The notes beneath the pieces are model-generated. The model was not told the origin of the DNA, made no database searches, and saw only the letters and a list, made by a program, of their open reading frames with translations. A DNA stretch of 52,165 nucleotides, from the NCBI GenBank assembly GCA_001464375.1, contig LNEW01000161.1:1-52165 (forward strand), written 5' to 3'. This document shows positions 37,232 to 45,131 of the stretch, piece after piece; positions within the stretch are counted from its first letter, which is position 1, and each line of letters begins with the position of its first letter. Position numbers and translations under genes: made by a program. The DNA is from Rhodospirillales bacterium Ga0074136 (GTDB lineage: Bacteria > Pseudomonadota > Alphaproteobacteria > Acetobacterales > Acetobacteraceae).

Positions 37232-37408
37232 GCATGCTTGCGTCGCACGCCGCCGCCGAAGGTTCGGTTAACGCGTTCGCGCGACCGCCATCGCCGGTCG
37301 CCGCCTCCGGCGGCCGGGCTCGCCTGGCTGCCGGCGGCGGCCATTCGGGCACGGTTTCAAGTCTTGCGGCTTCAAGGAGGCTCGGAAAACGCTGCGAGAC
37401 AACAAACT

Positions 37409-37448
37409 GGAGCCGCTTCACCGTCTTCGCTTGCGGTGAGGCGGCTCC
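37409..37448. repeat. Large inverted repeat in the flgB / fliO divergent region
   Basis: GGAGCCGCTTCACCG (37409-37423) and CGGTGAGGCGGCTCC (37434-37448) pair over 15 bases with a single G-T mismatch, around a 10-base loop. On the minus strand the stem is followed by AGTTTGTTGTCTC, which is T-rich; on the plus strand no T-run follows. It lies between two divergent flagellar units, so a terminator role is odd; an operator or a leader hairpin of the flgB transcript is as likely. The rest of the 37232-37498 gap shows no further feature that I can support. Confidence 0.55.
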
Positions 37449-37498
37449 AAGGCCGCATCGCAACGGCGCGGTAACCATGACCGTGTTGACTGCCGCCC

Positions 37499-37768
37499 AT
37501 GGGCAGCATCGCCGAGCACTCCGGAAAGACACGGCAGACCGCCGTGCTGGTCGCCGCCATCGAGGCGATGGAGGCGACCCTCGCCGTTGCGGAGGCGCTG
37601 GTCATCGAGCGCCGCCGCATCGACCTCGCGGGCCTCGAGGCCGAGATCGGCCGCATCTGCGCCGCCTCCCTCGTCGTGCCCAAGGGCGCCGCGACGGATG
37701 TCCGCCTGCGGCTCGAGGCGCTGGTGCGCGCGCTCGACCGGCTGCGCACGGGGCTCGCCCCGCCCTGA
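37499..37768 (+). CDS. Short helical protein of unknown function at the head of the fliO-fliP unit
   Basis: 89 residues, predicted almost entirely helical: TAVLVAAIEAMEATLAVAEA, then LVIERRRIDLAGLEAEIG and VRLRLEALVRALDRLRTGL. No membrane segment or signal peptide. The position directly before fliO, with a 31-base gap, suggests a flagellar assembly chaperone or regulator; the FlgN/FliT type of small coiled-coil chaperone is a guess from shape and place only. The ATG lacks a strong ribosome-binding site. Confidence 0.6.
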   Translation: MGSIAEHSGKTRQTAVLVAAIEAMEATLAVAEALVIERRRIDLAGLEAEIGRICAASLVVPKGAATDVRLRLEALVRALDRLRTGLAPP

Positions 37769-37799
37769 CCCACCCACCCCGCCGGCAGGAGGCCGCGGC

Positions 37800-38066
37800 A
37801 TGACCCCTGAGACGACACAATGGCTGACCGCGGCCGCATCGCTGCTCGCGGTGCTGGGCCTGGTGCTGCTGGGCGGGCGGCTGCTGCGCGCCAGCGGCTT
37901 CGCGCCGACCGCGCGCGCCGGCACGCGCCTCAGCGTGCAGGAAACCCTGGCGCTGGACCCACGGCGGCGGCTGGTGCTGGTGCGCTGCGACGGGCGCGAC
38001 CTGCTGCTGCTGACCGGCGGCACGCAGGATCAGGTGGTCGGATGGCTGCCGGAGCGCGCCGCATGA
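37800..38066 (+). CDS. fliO: Flagellar biosynthetic protein FliO
   Basis: 88 residues. One N-terminal membrane segment (LTAAASLLAVLGLVLLGGRL) is followed by a small cytoplasmic domain whose pattern RLSVQETLALDPRRRLVLVR and RDLLLLTGG is the FliO signature. ATG 37800 has AGGAGG upstream. FliO helps assemble the FliP ring of the export gate, and the fliP start overlaps its stop by four bases. Confidence 0.88.
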   Translation: MTPETTQWLTAAASLLAVLGLVLLGGRLLRASGFAPTARAGTRLSVQETLALDPRRRLVLVRCDGRDLLLLTGGTQDQVVGWLPERAA

Positions 38067-38791
38067 TCCGCGCCCTGGTGGTGGTCGCGCTGCTGCTGCC
38101 CGGCGCGGCGCTGGCGCAGTCGGTCGCGATCGACCTTGGCCAGGCGGGCCAACCCGGCGCCACATCGCGACTGGTGCAACTGACCGCGCTGATCGGGCTG
38201 CTGTCACTCGCCCCTTCCCTGCTGGTGATGGCGACCGCGTTCACCCGCATCGTCATCGTGCTGGCGCTGCTGCGCAGCGCGATCGGCGCGCAGGGCATCC
38301 CGCCCAACCCGGTGCTGGTGGGGCTTGCGCTGTTCCTCACCTTCTTCGTCATGCAGCCGGTCTTCGAGGCCGCCTGGACGCAGGGCCTGCTGCCGTTGTC
38401 CGAGGGGCGCATCGGCGAGATCGCGGGGCTGGAGGCTGCCGCCGAACCCTTCCGCCGCTTCATGGCCGCGCAGGTGCGCGAGGACGACCTGGCGCATTTC
38501 CTGGACCTGGCGAACCTGCCCGCGCCAGCCAGTGCCGAGGCGGCGCCCTGGCGCGCCCTGGTGCCGGCCTTCATGGTCGGCGAATTGAAGCGCGCCTTCG
38601 AGATCGGCTTCCTGTTGTTCCTGCCCTTCCTGGTGATCGACATGGTGGTCGCCAGTGTCCTGATGTCGCTCGGCATGATGATGCTGCCGCCATCGGTGGT
38701 GGCACTGCCCTTCAAGCTGATCTTCTTCGTGCTGGTGGATGGCTGGCGGCTGGTCTCGGCCAGCCTGGTGCAGGGCTTCGTCGGGCTGTGA
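38063..38791 (+). CDS. fliP: Flagellar export apparatus protein FliP
   Basis: 242 residues. A cleavable signal peptide (ALVVVALLLPGAALAQ), normal for FliP, then conserved segments: LAPSLLVMATAFTRIVIVLA, LLRSAIGAQGIPPNPVLVGL, and FEIGFLLFLPFLVIDMVVAS with MSLGMMMLPPSVVALPFKL. FliP forms the pentameric core of the export channel with FliQ and FliR, which here are encoded on the opposite strand in the other flagellar operon. Confidence 0.96.
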   Translation: MIRALVVVALLLPGAALAQSVAIDLGQAGQPGATSRLVQLTALIGLLSLAPSLLVMATAFTRIVIVLALLRSAIGAQGIPPNPVLVGLALFLTFFVMQPVFEAAWTQGLLPLSEGRIGEIAGLEAAAEPFRRFMAAQVREDDLAHFLDLANLPAPASAEAAPWRALVPAFMVGELKRAFEIGFLLFLPFLVIDMVVASVLMSLGMMMLPPSVVALPFKLIFFVLVDGWRLVSASLVQGFVGL

Positions 38792-38858
38792 GCGGGCGCA
38801 CGCCGCCGGAGACGGCCGGCCCCTAGGCTGCGCGGCACCGACCCGACGGGAGGCCGCG

Positions 38859-40376
38859 ATGAGGCTCTGGCTGGCAGGCGTATTGGTGGCCGTCGCCGCC
38901 GTGGCGAGCAGCGGCGCGCAGGCCCAGGATGCGCCACCGAACCCGTTGCAGAGCTGCCTTGCCGACCACGGCGCCTCGCTCGACGCCGCGCCGCTGCTGG
39001 AACGCACGGTCGGCGCCGCGAAGCCCGCCACGCCCGGCAGCGCGCCGGAGACCGAGGCCGGCGCGCGCGCCGATGCGCACGGGCTGTACCTGCGCCCGCG
39101 CAACCTGGTCGGCGTCTCGGGCCGCTACATCGAGGTCGCGATGCCGCGCCCGCGCGGGCTGCAGACGGACTGGATCAATCTCGAGCTGATCGCCGCGGCG
39201 CGCCCGGCCGACACCGGCGCGCCCTCGCGCCAGGCGATGGGGATTTTCGCCCGCTTCCTCACCGACGGCTCGGGGCGCGTCGTCGAGGAGGCGGGGCTGG
39301 CGATCGTGCGGGTGGACCTGCCGCCGCTCGGCAGCTTCCTCAACGGCGGTGGGCCGACGCAGCTGCGTGAATCCTGGCTGATCGTCCTGGCGCTGTGCGA
39401 TGCACGCAAGGCGCAGATGCATGGCTGGGCGACCTATGAATTCGGCGTCGGGTCGTCCTGGCTGGCGGCGGGCGGCACGGCGGTGGTGCTGGTGCTGCTG
39501 CTGCTGCTGGCGCTGCACGCCGCAACCGTGGCGCATCGCAGCCTGCTGAAGCGCGTCTGGACCGCCTGCCGGACCGACGAGGACCCGCCCGACCCGCCTC
39601 TGCTCTGGCGCTACCGGCGCATGCTGCACCCGGCGGCGATGACCCAGACCGCCGAGGGCGATGCCAGCCTCGGCCGCTTCCAGATCATGGTCTTTACCTT
39701 CGTCGTGGTGGGCGTCCTGCTGGTGGTGTTCTTCAGCACCTTCTCGATCCCGGTGCTGTCGGGCGACATCCTCGCGCTGCTGGGCATCACCGCGCTGGGC
39801 AGCTTCGGGGCGCGGATCGCGGCGAATTCCGGTTCCGTCTCGACCGCCAATGCGGCCTGGCTGGCCGGCAAGGGCGTGGTGGCTGGCAACAGTCGGCTGC
39901 CGCGCATGAGCGACCTGGTGATCGCCGATGGCGAGGTCGACCTCACGCGCGTGCAGGCGCTGTTCTTCACGCTGCTGGTGTGCTCCAGCCTGATCTTCTC
40001 GGGCACGGCGGATCTCGCGGGCTTCACCGTGCCGGCGCAGACCATGCAGCTGCTGGGCCTCAGCCAGCTCACCTATGTCGCGGGCAAGGCGATCCCGGCG
40101 GAAGGCGTGCGGCGGCTGAACGCCGAGCTGGACGCGCTGCGCGCCGCCGAGAGGCAGTCCATCGAGGCACGGGCGCGGCTGCTCGCCGTGCCGCTGGTAA
40201 CCGGGCTGGACGATGCCGCGCGCGCCGCGGAGGAAATCCGCTCCGCCGAGGCGCTGGCCCAGGCGCGCCAGCGCTGGACCGATGCCCGCATCGCCGCGAC
40301 CACCACGCTCGAACCCATCTACGGCGAGCGGCTCCGTGCCGAGCGCCTGGCGCGCCTCGACCCCGGCGCGCCGTGA
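38859..40376 (+). CDS. Large membrane protein of unknown family beside the flagellar genes (505 residues)
   Basis: ATG 38859 with GGGAGG. A signal peptide (LWLAGVLVAVAAVASSGAQA) leads into a periplasmic domain of about 190 residues. A leucine/valine membrane segment follows (TAVVLVLLLLLALHAATVA), then a cytoplasmic loop with WRYRRMLHPAAMTQTAEGDA, two more membrane segments (FQIMVFTFVVVGVLLVVFF and GDILALLGITALGSFGARIA) and one near ALFFTLLVCSSLIFSGTADL. The C-terminal ~100 residues are helical, probably coiled-coil (RRLNAELDALRAAERQSIEA). I do not recognise the family. It may not be flagellar at all: it is 67 bases past fliP and has its own ribosome-binding site. It converges with speE with 6 bases between. 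Confidence 0.75.
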   Translation: MRLWLAGVLVAVAAVASSGAQAQDAPPNPLQSCLADHGASLDAAPLLERTVGAAKPATPGSAPETEAGARADAHGLYLRPRNLVGVSGRYIEVAMPRPRGLQTDWINLELIAAARPADTGAPSRQAMGIFARFLTDGSGRVVEEAGLAIVRVDLPPLGSFLNGGGPTQLRESWLIVLALCDARKAQMHGWATYEFGVGSSWLAAGGTAVVLVLLLLLALHAATVAHRSLLKRVWTACRTDEDPPDPPLLWRYRRMLHPAAMTQTAEGDASLGRFQIMVFTFVVVGVLLVVFFSTFSIPVLSGDILALLGITALGSFGARIAANSGSVSTANAAWLAGKGVVAGNSRLPRMSDLVIADGEVDLTRVQALFFTLLVCSSLIFSGTADLAGFTVPAQTMQLLGLSQLTYVAGKAIPAEGVRRLNAELDALRAAERQSIEARARLLAVPLVTGLDDAARAAEEIRSAEALAQARQRWTDARIAATTTLEPIYGERLRAERLARLDPGAP

Positions 40377-40382
40377 GCGCGG

Positions 40383-41252
40383 TCAGCCGCGCGGCAGGTG
40401 CTCGGCGATATAGGGCGGCAGGTGGAAGGCGCCGGCATGGATCTCCGGCGTCCAGTAGCGCGTGGTGCCGAGGATGCCGGCGGCCTGCGCGCGCGCGCGA
40501 ATGTCGTCCACCGGCACGGCGCGGCAGGACGCGTCCTTGCCCGCCCAGCCAAGCGTCATGAAGCCACCGACATAGGTCGGCACTGCGGCCAGGTAGGCCC
40601 AGATGTCCGGGAAGGCGCGGCCCCGGCGGATCGAGGTCTCGCGCAGTTCATCGGCCTGCATCGCGGGCACGCCGCACTGGTTCACCACAATGCCGCGCGC
40701 GGTCAGCAGGCGGGCGCAGTTGGCGTAGAATTCATCGGTGAACAGCACCTCGCCCACCCCGATCGGGTCGGTGCTGTCGACGATCACGACGTCGAAGGAC
40801 GCATCCGGCGCGCGCCGGACGTAGTCGATGCCGTCGGCCACCAGCACCTGCGCGCGCGGGTCATCCCACGCATCGCCGCCGATGGCGGGCAGGTGTTCCT
40901 TCGCGAGGCGGATCACCTCGCCATCGATCTCGACCATCACGGCGCGCTGCACGGTGCGGTGCTGCAGCACGCGCCGCAGCACGCCGCCATCGCCCGCGCC
41001 GATGATCAGCACGCGCCTGGCATCGCCATGCGCCAGCAGCGGCACATGCGCGATCATCTCCTGGTAGGAGAATTCGTCCGCCTCGGTGATCTGGACCACG
41101 CCGTCGAGCATCATGACGCGGCCATGCGTCTCGCTCTCGAAGATCAGGATGTCCTGGAAGTCCGAGCGCACCCGCGCGAGTTCGCGCTTCACCCGGAAGC
41201 GCTGGCCCCAAGCTTCGTAGAGCGTCTCGTTCACCCAGAGGTCGTAGGCCAT
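40383..41252 (-). CDS. speE: Spermidine synthase (polyamine aminopropyltransferase)
   Basis: 289 residues. The start LWVNETLYEAWGQRFRV and the cofactor-binding motif VLIIGAGDGGVLRRVL with the following VEIDGEVIRLAKEHLP are typical of SpeE. The catalytic aspartate lies in VVIVDSTDPIGVGEVLF, and YQEMIAHVPLLAH binds the substrate. It transfers the aminopropyl group from decarboxylated SAM to putrescine. The donor is made by SpeD, encoded just upstream on the same strand. Confidence 0.95.
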   Translation of the reverse strand: MAYDLWVNETLYEAWGQRFRVKRELARVRSDFQDILIFESETHGRVMMLDGVVQITEADEFSYQEMIAHVPLLAHGDARRVLIIGAGDGGVLRRVLQHRTVQRAVMVEIDGEVIRLAKEHLPAIGGDAWDDPRAQVLVADGIDYVRRAPDASFDVVIVDSTDPIGVGEVLFTDEFYANCARLLTARGIVVNQCGVPAMQADELRETSIRRGRAFPDIWAYLAAVPTYVGGFMTLGWAGKDASCRAVPVDDIRARAQAAGILGTTRYWTPEIHAGAFHLPPYIAEHLPRG

Positions 41253-41276
41253 CAGGAAATCCCCCGATCATGCGAA

Positions 41277-41302
41277 AGGGCCGGACGCTGCCGTCCGGCC
41301 CT
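41277..41302 (-). terminator. Perfect hairpin between speD and speE
   Basis: AGGGCCGGACG and CGTCCGGCCCT form an 11-base perfect stem with a 4-base loop. On the minus strand it is followed by TTCGC, so the T-run is too short for a strong terminator. It lies only about 25 bases before the speE start and could attenuate speE relative to speD or block ribosome access. The rest of the 41253-41425 gap holds weaker GC-rich inverted repeats such as GGGCCGC-GGAC-GCGGCCC near 41390. Confidence 0.6.
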
Positions 41303-41425
41303 GGTTCTGCGTGTCGCTATGCGGCGCGCTGCGAGCGCGCCGAGGCCGCGAATGCGGCCCGCCGGCAGTCCGGCGAAAGCCAAGGGCCGCGGACGCGGCC
41401 CGCCCGGCGCTTGAGGGCCGGCGAA

Positions 41426-41884
41426 CTACCCGATCAGGCCGCGCTTGTGTTCGGCCAGCTGCACGCGTTCCGGCAGGAAGCCGCGCTTGAGCGCCGGCAG
41501 CGCCTTGTAGGGGTCGCAGTCGCCGCAGACGAAGATGTCCAGCGCCGCGTAGTCGCGTTCGGGCCAGGAATGGATCGACACGTGGCTCTCGGCCAGCACC
41601 AGCACGCCCGACACTCCGCCATTGGGCGAGAAGTGGTGGAAATGCCCGTGCAGGATCGTCGCCCCGGTGGCGAGCGCGGCTTCGCGCAGCACGGCATCGA
41701 TGTGTTCGGGGTCGTCGAGATTCGTCGCCCCCCACAGGTCGATGATCACGTGCGTCCCGGCGTAGCGAACGCCATTGCGCGCAATGAAATAGTCCTTCTC
41801 GGGGTGCACCGAGCGGTCTTCGTCAATGTTCCGGGTGTCGCTCGGCAAATCCGAGACCATCCCCGGTTGGACGAGAGCATCCAT
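41426..41884 (-). CDS. speD: S-adenosylmethionine decarboxylase proenzyme (bacterial type)
   Basis: 152 residues. The self-processing motif LAESHVSIHSWPERDYAALD is present; cleavage between E99 and S100 creates the pyruvoyl cofactor. The later DIFVCGDCDPYKAL holds the catalytic cysteine. It is longer at the N-terminus than the ~120-residue SpeH types, with a variable leader (MDALVQPGMVSDLPSD). The product is decarboxylated SAM for spermidine synthesis by SpeE. A good GAAGGAG precedes ATG 41884. Confidence 0.95.
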   Translation of the reverse strand: MDALVQPGMVSDLPSDTRNIDEDRSVHPEKDYFIARNGVRYAGTHVIIDLWGATNLDDPEHIDAVLREAALATGATILHGHFHHFSPNGGVSGVLVLAESHVSIHSWPERDYAALDIFVCGDCDPYKALPALKRGFLPERVQLAEHKRGLIG

Positions 41885-41919
41885 GTGAGGGCTCCTTCCA
41901 GCCAGCAGATGACCAGGGC

Positions 41920-41937
41920 GATCGGGAAAGTCCGATC
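41920..41937. repeat. Short inverted repeat upstream of speD
   Basis: GATCGG-GAAAGT-CCGATC, two perfect 6-base arms, 36 bases before the speD start. A TTGACC-like -35 element lies next to it on the minus strand (41943-41948) with no good -10. It may be an operator or a leader hairpin. Confidence 0.35.
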
Positions 41938-42004
41938 ATTTGGGTCAACGGCCGCGCGATATGCGGCAAGGGGTCCGTGGACGCAAGTGAAATCCTCACC
42001 ACGG

Positions 42005-42057
42005 CCGGAAAAACTCCCCCGGGGACCGGAAAAATTGTCGCTCCCCCACCCGGGGGA
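42005..42057 (-). terminator. Terminator-like tandem element downstream of the che/fli operon
   Basis: On the minus strand a TCCCCC-GGGT-GGGGGA stem-loop is followed seven bases later by TTTTT. A second copy of the CCCCGGG...GAG-TTTTTCCGG block follows directly, so CCGGAAAAA appears twice on the plus strand (42005 and 42026). Placed just after the stop of the 1021-residue protein gene, it is a reasonable, if imperfect, terminator for the long minus-strand operon. Confidence 0.4.
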
Positions 42058-42065
42058 CGCGCAAC

Positions 42066-45000
42066 TCAGCGCGCAACCTGCACGCCCGCCCGCAAGGCCT
42101 CCAGCCGCGTCGGCAGCACGCGCAGCACGCCGAGCTCACGTTGCAGGCGCGGCAGGTCGGCCACGCCGCGCAGCGGGTCGGCAGTCAGCAGGTCGAAGGC
42201 CTCGGCCAGCGGACCGCCGGCCATGCGCGCGCCATGGGCCTCGCGCAGCGCGACCAGCGAAGCCTCCTCGCCGGCCAGCGCGGCATAGGCCGCGGCGCGG
42301 GCCAGCGCGGCGCGGTCCGCCTGGCCGAGCGGCGCCGGGGGCGCGGGCAGCAGGGCCGCCAGGTGTTCGCGCTGGGCAGCGGCAGCGCCTGCCCAATCCT
42401 GCGCCTCGGCGCGCAATTCGGCGCGCGCCTCGGCACCCGCGGAGCCGAGGCGGGCCAGCGCCTGCTCCGCCGCCATCCTGTCGCCGCGCCGCGCCAACGC
42501 CCGCGCGCGCAGCCGCGTGCGTTCAGTCGCGAGCGCCGCCGGCAGATCATCCCCCCTGCTGCGATCCAGCGCGGCGAGCGCGGCGGTGGGGTCGCCCTCG
42601 GCCATGCGCAGCGCCGCCAGCCTGGCGCCGAGCGCGGCGCGCGCCGGCGGTACGGCGCGCGCCGCCGCACGGTCCAGCAGCTCCGCCGCGCGCCCCGCCA
42701 GGTCGAGCGCGGCCAGGCGCTCCGCCAGCAGCAGCACCGCCGCCTCGCCGCGTTCGCCCTCCGGCAGCAGCTCGGGATGCGCGTCGAACAGCGTGGTGGC
42801 GGCGAGCGGCGGCGCGGTCTCCAGCGCCACGGCGAAGGCCTCGGCGAGTTCGGGGCGCAGCGCGCGGGCCTGGTCGGGGAACACGCGCGCCGCCTCGTCC
42901 AGCATCGCGAAGGCGGCCTGGCCGTTGCCGGAGGCGAGGCGCAACGCGGCGATGCGCCGGCGCATGGCCAATTCCGGCGGGCCGCCCCGCCAGGCGAACA
43001 GCGCCTGGTCCAGCGCATCGGCGGCGCCGGTCGCATCGATCGCGCCGGACGCCAGGCGCAGTTCCGCGGTCAGCCGCAATGCGGCGGCGCGCTGGCGGCG
43101 GTCGCGAGATGCCGCCACGACGCCGTACAGGCGCAGCGCGTCCTCCGCCCGGCCGTCGGCTTCGGCCAGCATGGCGCGCGTGAGTTCGAGCCCTGGCGCG
43201 TCCCCGGCCTCGGCCAGCAGGCGCGCGGCGCGCGGCGCCTCGCCGCCGGCAACCAGCGTCTCGAGCACCTGCGGCAGCATCCGCGCGCGCAGCGCGTCGG
43301 GATAGACGAGCAGCAGCGGCGCCCCGGCGGCGAGCGCAGGCGCGGCCGCGCGCGCATCGCCCTGCGCGGCCGCCAGCAGCGCGCGCCACAGCGTGAGTTC
43401 ATCGGAGGCCGGCAGGCGTGGATCGGCCAGCACCCGCGCTTCCTCGGCGCGGCCGGCGAGCAGCGCCGCCGCACCCTGCGCCAGCAGCAGGCGCGCGTCG
43501 TCCCGGGCCCGCGGGTCCTCGCGCAGGCCGAGGGCGAGCATGGCCTGCGCCTCCTGCGGCATGCCCAGCGCCAGCAGCGTCTCGGCCACCGCGCGGCGCG
43601 GCACGCCGCGCGCCAGCGGCGGCGTTTCGTTCAACGACAGCAGCTGCGTGCGCAGCCGCTCCATCAAGGCCGGCACAGGCGCCACCGGCAGGTCGAGCAG
43701 TCGCGACATCGCCACGGCTTCAGCCGGCGGATCGCGCCCCGGCGCGGCGCCGAGTGCCAGGCCACCGCCGGGCGCTTCCACCAGGAATCGCTCGCCCAAG
43801 GCGCGCAGCACGACACGGTCGGACCGCGGCAGCACCACGGCGCCCATGATGCTGGGGAGGATCTCGAGCTCGGGCAGGCGGCGCGCCACGCCGATGCCCG
43901 GTCCGGGCCGGCGCAGCGTGCCGACCAGCAGGGCCTCCCCGGTCTCGGGGTCGGCGATCGCGAGGGTGGTGCCGAGCGCCTCCGCCGTGATGCTGCCCAG
44001 CAGCGCCAGGCGGGCTGGCGGGCCGGGTTCGGGCACGGCCCGCAGCGGCGGTGCATCGGGCGCCGCGGCATCGGGGCGGGCCTCCAGCACCCAGGCGGCG
44101 CCGTCGCGCCGGGCGTGCAGCACCGCCGGCGGCGCCAGGCGCAGGCGCACCACCGTGGCGTCGCCGGCGATCGCAGTCACCGCGCTGCCGAAGACGGCGT
44201 GCCGTGCCAGCGGCGCGAGGTCGAGCCGCAGCGGCCGGTCGATCACGGCGAGGACCCAGTCGCCGCGACGGAACACGGCAAGGCCGGCCTCGGCGTCCGT
44301 CGGGATGGCGAAGGCGGGCGCCCCGGGCAGCAGGCGCACCGGCATTGCGTCGGGCGCTGCGAGGCTGGCGGGGTCGGCGGCGGGCGCGGGCCGTGCCGGG
44401 CCGCGCTGGGCGGGCGCTTCGGCGGGAGGGCCGGCACTGGTTTCGTTGCGCGGCGCTTGGTCGGCCGGGCCTTCGCCCGTTGCAGGACCAGGGCGGGCGG
44501 ATGCCGGCGCGCTGCCAGGGCGTGCGACGGGTCCGGCACGTCCCGCCGGGGCCTCTGCGCTGCGGGGCGGCGCGGGATCAGGAATCGGCCGCGTCGGCGC
44601 GGATGGCGCGGCGGATGGCGGCTGCGCTGGCGTGGCGGCAGGTCGCGTCGGCGGCGGCGGCGCCGCGGCGGGAACGCCTGCGCGCCGCGCCTGGGCGGGC
44701 GCGGCCGACGGCGGAGCCGGCGCAGAAGCCGCGCGTTGCGGCGCGCCCACCGCCGGCGCGCCGGCCGCCACATCGGGCGGGGCGGCATCGAGCACATCCA
44801 GCACGATCCGGTTGCCCAGGCGGAAATGGCGGATCCGCGCGCCGGGCGCGAAGCGCACCACCACCGCGCCATCGGCCTGTTCCACGCCCAGCACGTTGCG
44901 CGGCGGGCGTCGCGCGGCGGCGAGGTCCACCGCACCCGGCACCTCGAAGCGCAGCACGACCTGGCCATCCTGCGTTTCGGCCGTGTAGCCAACGCGCGAC

Positions 45001-45131
45001 GGCCAGTCGAAGACCAGCCGGCCGTGGTCGGCATGGCTGCCGGCCCGCAGCGGCACGCGCGGCGCCTCCTGAGCGCGCAAAGGCGCACCCAGCAGAAGCA
45101 TCAGCGCCAGGGCGGCCGCGATGCGCGGCAT
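42066..45131 (-). CDS. Large exported TPR-like protein of the flagellar/chemotaxis operon (1021 residues)
   Basis: ATG overlaps the cheZ stop by one base (TGATG). A signal peptide (IAAALALMLLLGAPLRA) is followed by an AMIN-like beta domain (HGRLVFDWPSRVGYTAETQD, about 30-125). Next comes a roughly 150-residue linker rich in Pro and Ala (AAPPPPTRPAATPAQPPSAA), a second beta-rich region to about 430, and some 590 residues of degenerate TPR-like helical repeats (ALRLYGVVAASRDRRQRAAA is one). All parts point to the periplasm. I do not recognise a named family; TPR proteins with this layout occur next to motC/motE-like genes in alphaproteobacteria. Role in motor assembly or torque regulation is inference from position only. 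Confidence 0.82.
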   Translation of the reverse strand: MPRIAAALALMLLLGAPLRAQEAPRVPLRAGSHADHGRLVFDWPSRVGYTAETQDGQVVLRFEVPGAVDLAAARRPPRNVLGVEQADGAVVVRFAPGARIRHFRLGNRIVLDVLDAAPPDVAAGAPAVGAPQRAASAPAPPSAAPAQARRAGVPAAAPPPPTRPAATPAQPPSAAPSAPTRPIPDPAPPRSAEAPAGRAGPVARPGSAPASARPGPATGEGPADQAPRNETSAGPPAEAPAQRGPARPAPAADPASLAAPDAMPVRLLPGAPAFAIPTDAEAGLAVFRRGDWVLAVIDRPLRLDLAPLARHAVFGSAVTAIAGDATVVRLRLAPPAVLHARRDGAAWVLEARPDAAAPDAPPLRAVPEPGPPARLALLGSITAEALGTTLAIADPETGEALLVGTLRRPGPGIGVARRLPELEILPSIMGAVVLPRSDRVVLRALGERFLVEAPGGGLALGAAPGRDPPAEAVAMSRLLDLPVAPVPALMERLRTQLLSLNETPPLARGVPRRAVAETLLALGMPQEAQAMLALGLREDPRARDDARLLLAQGAAALLAGRAEEARVLADPRLPASDELTLWRALLAAAQGDARAAAPALAAGAPLLLVYPDALRARMLPQVLETLVAGGEAPRAARLLAEAGDAPGLELTRAMLAEADGRAEDALRLYGVVAASRDRRQRAAALRLTAELRLASGAIDATGAADALDQALFAWRGGPPELAMRRRIAALRLASGNGQAAFAMLDEAARVFPDQARALRPELAEAFAVALETAPPLAATTLFDAHPELLPEGERGEAAVLLLAERLAALDLAGRAAELLDRAAARAVPPARAALGARLAALRMAEGDPTAALAALDRSRGDDLPAALATERTRLRARALARRGDRMAAEQALARLGSAGAEARAELRAEAQDWAGAAAAQREHLAALLPAPPAPLGQADRAALARAAAYAALAGEEASLVALREAHGARMAGGPLAEAFDLLTADPLRGVADLPRLQRELGVLRVLPTRLEALRAGVQVAR

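Noticed and set aside
37255..37275. TTAACCGAACCTTCG on the minus strand as a CtrA site for flgB
   Set aside because: Only the first half of TTAA-N7-TTAA is present (the second reads TTCG). Too weak to call.
37345..37375. GGGCACGG...CTTGC as a sigma-54 promoter in the flgB/fliO gap
   Set aside because: The spacing between the -24-like and -12-like parts is wrong (10 bases where 4 are needed between GGCACG and TTGC).
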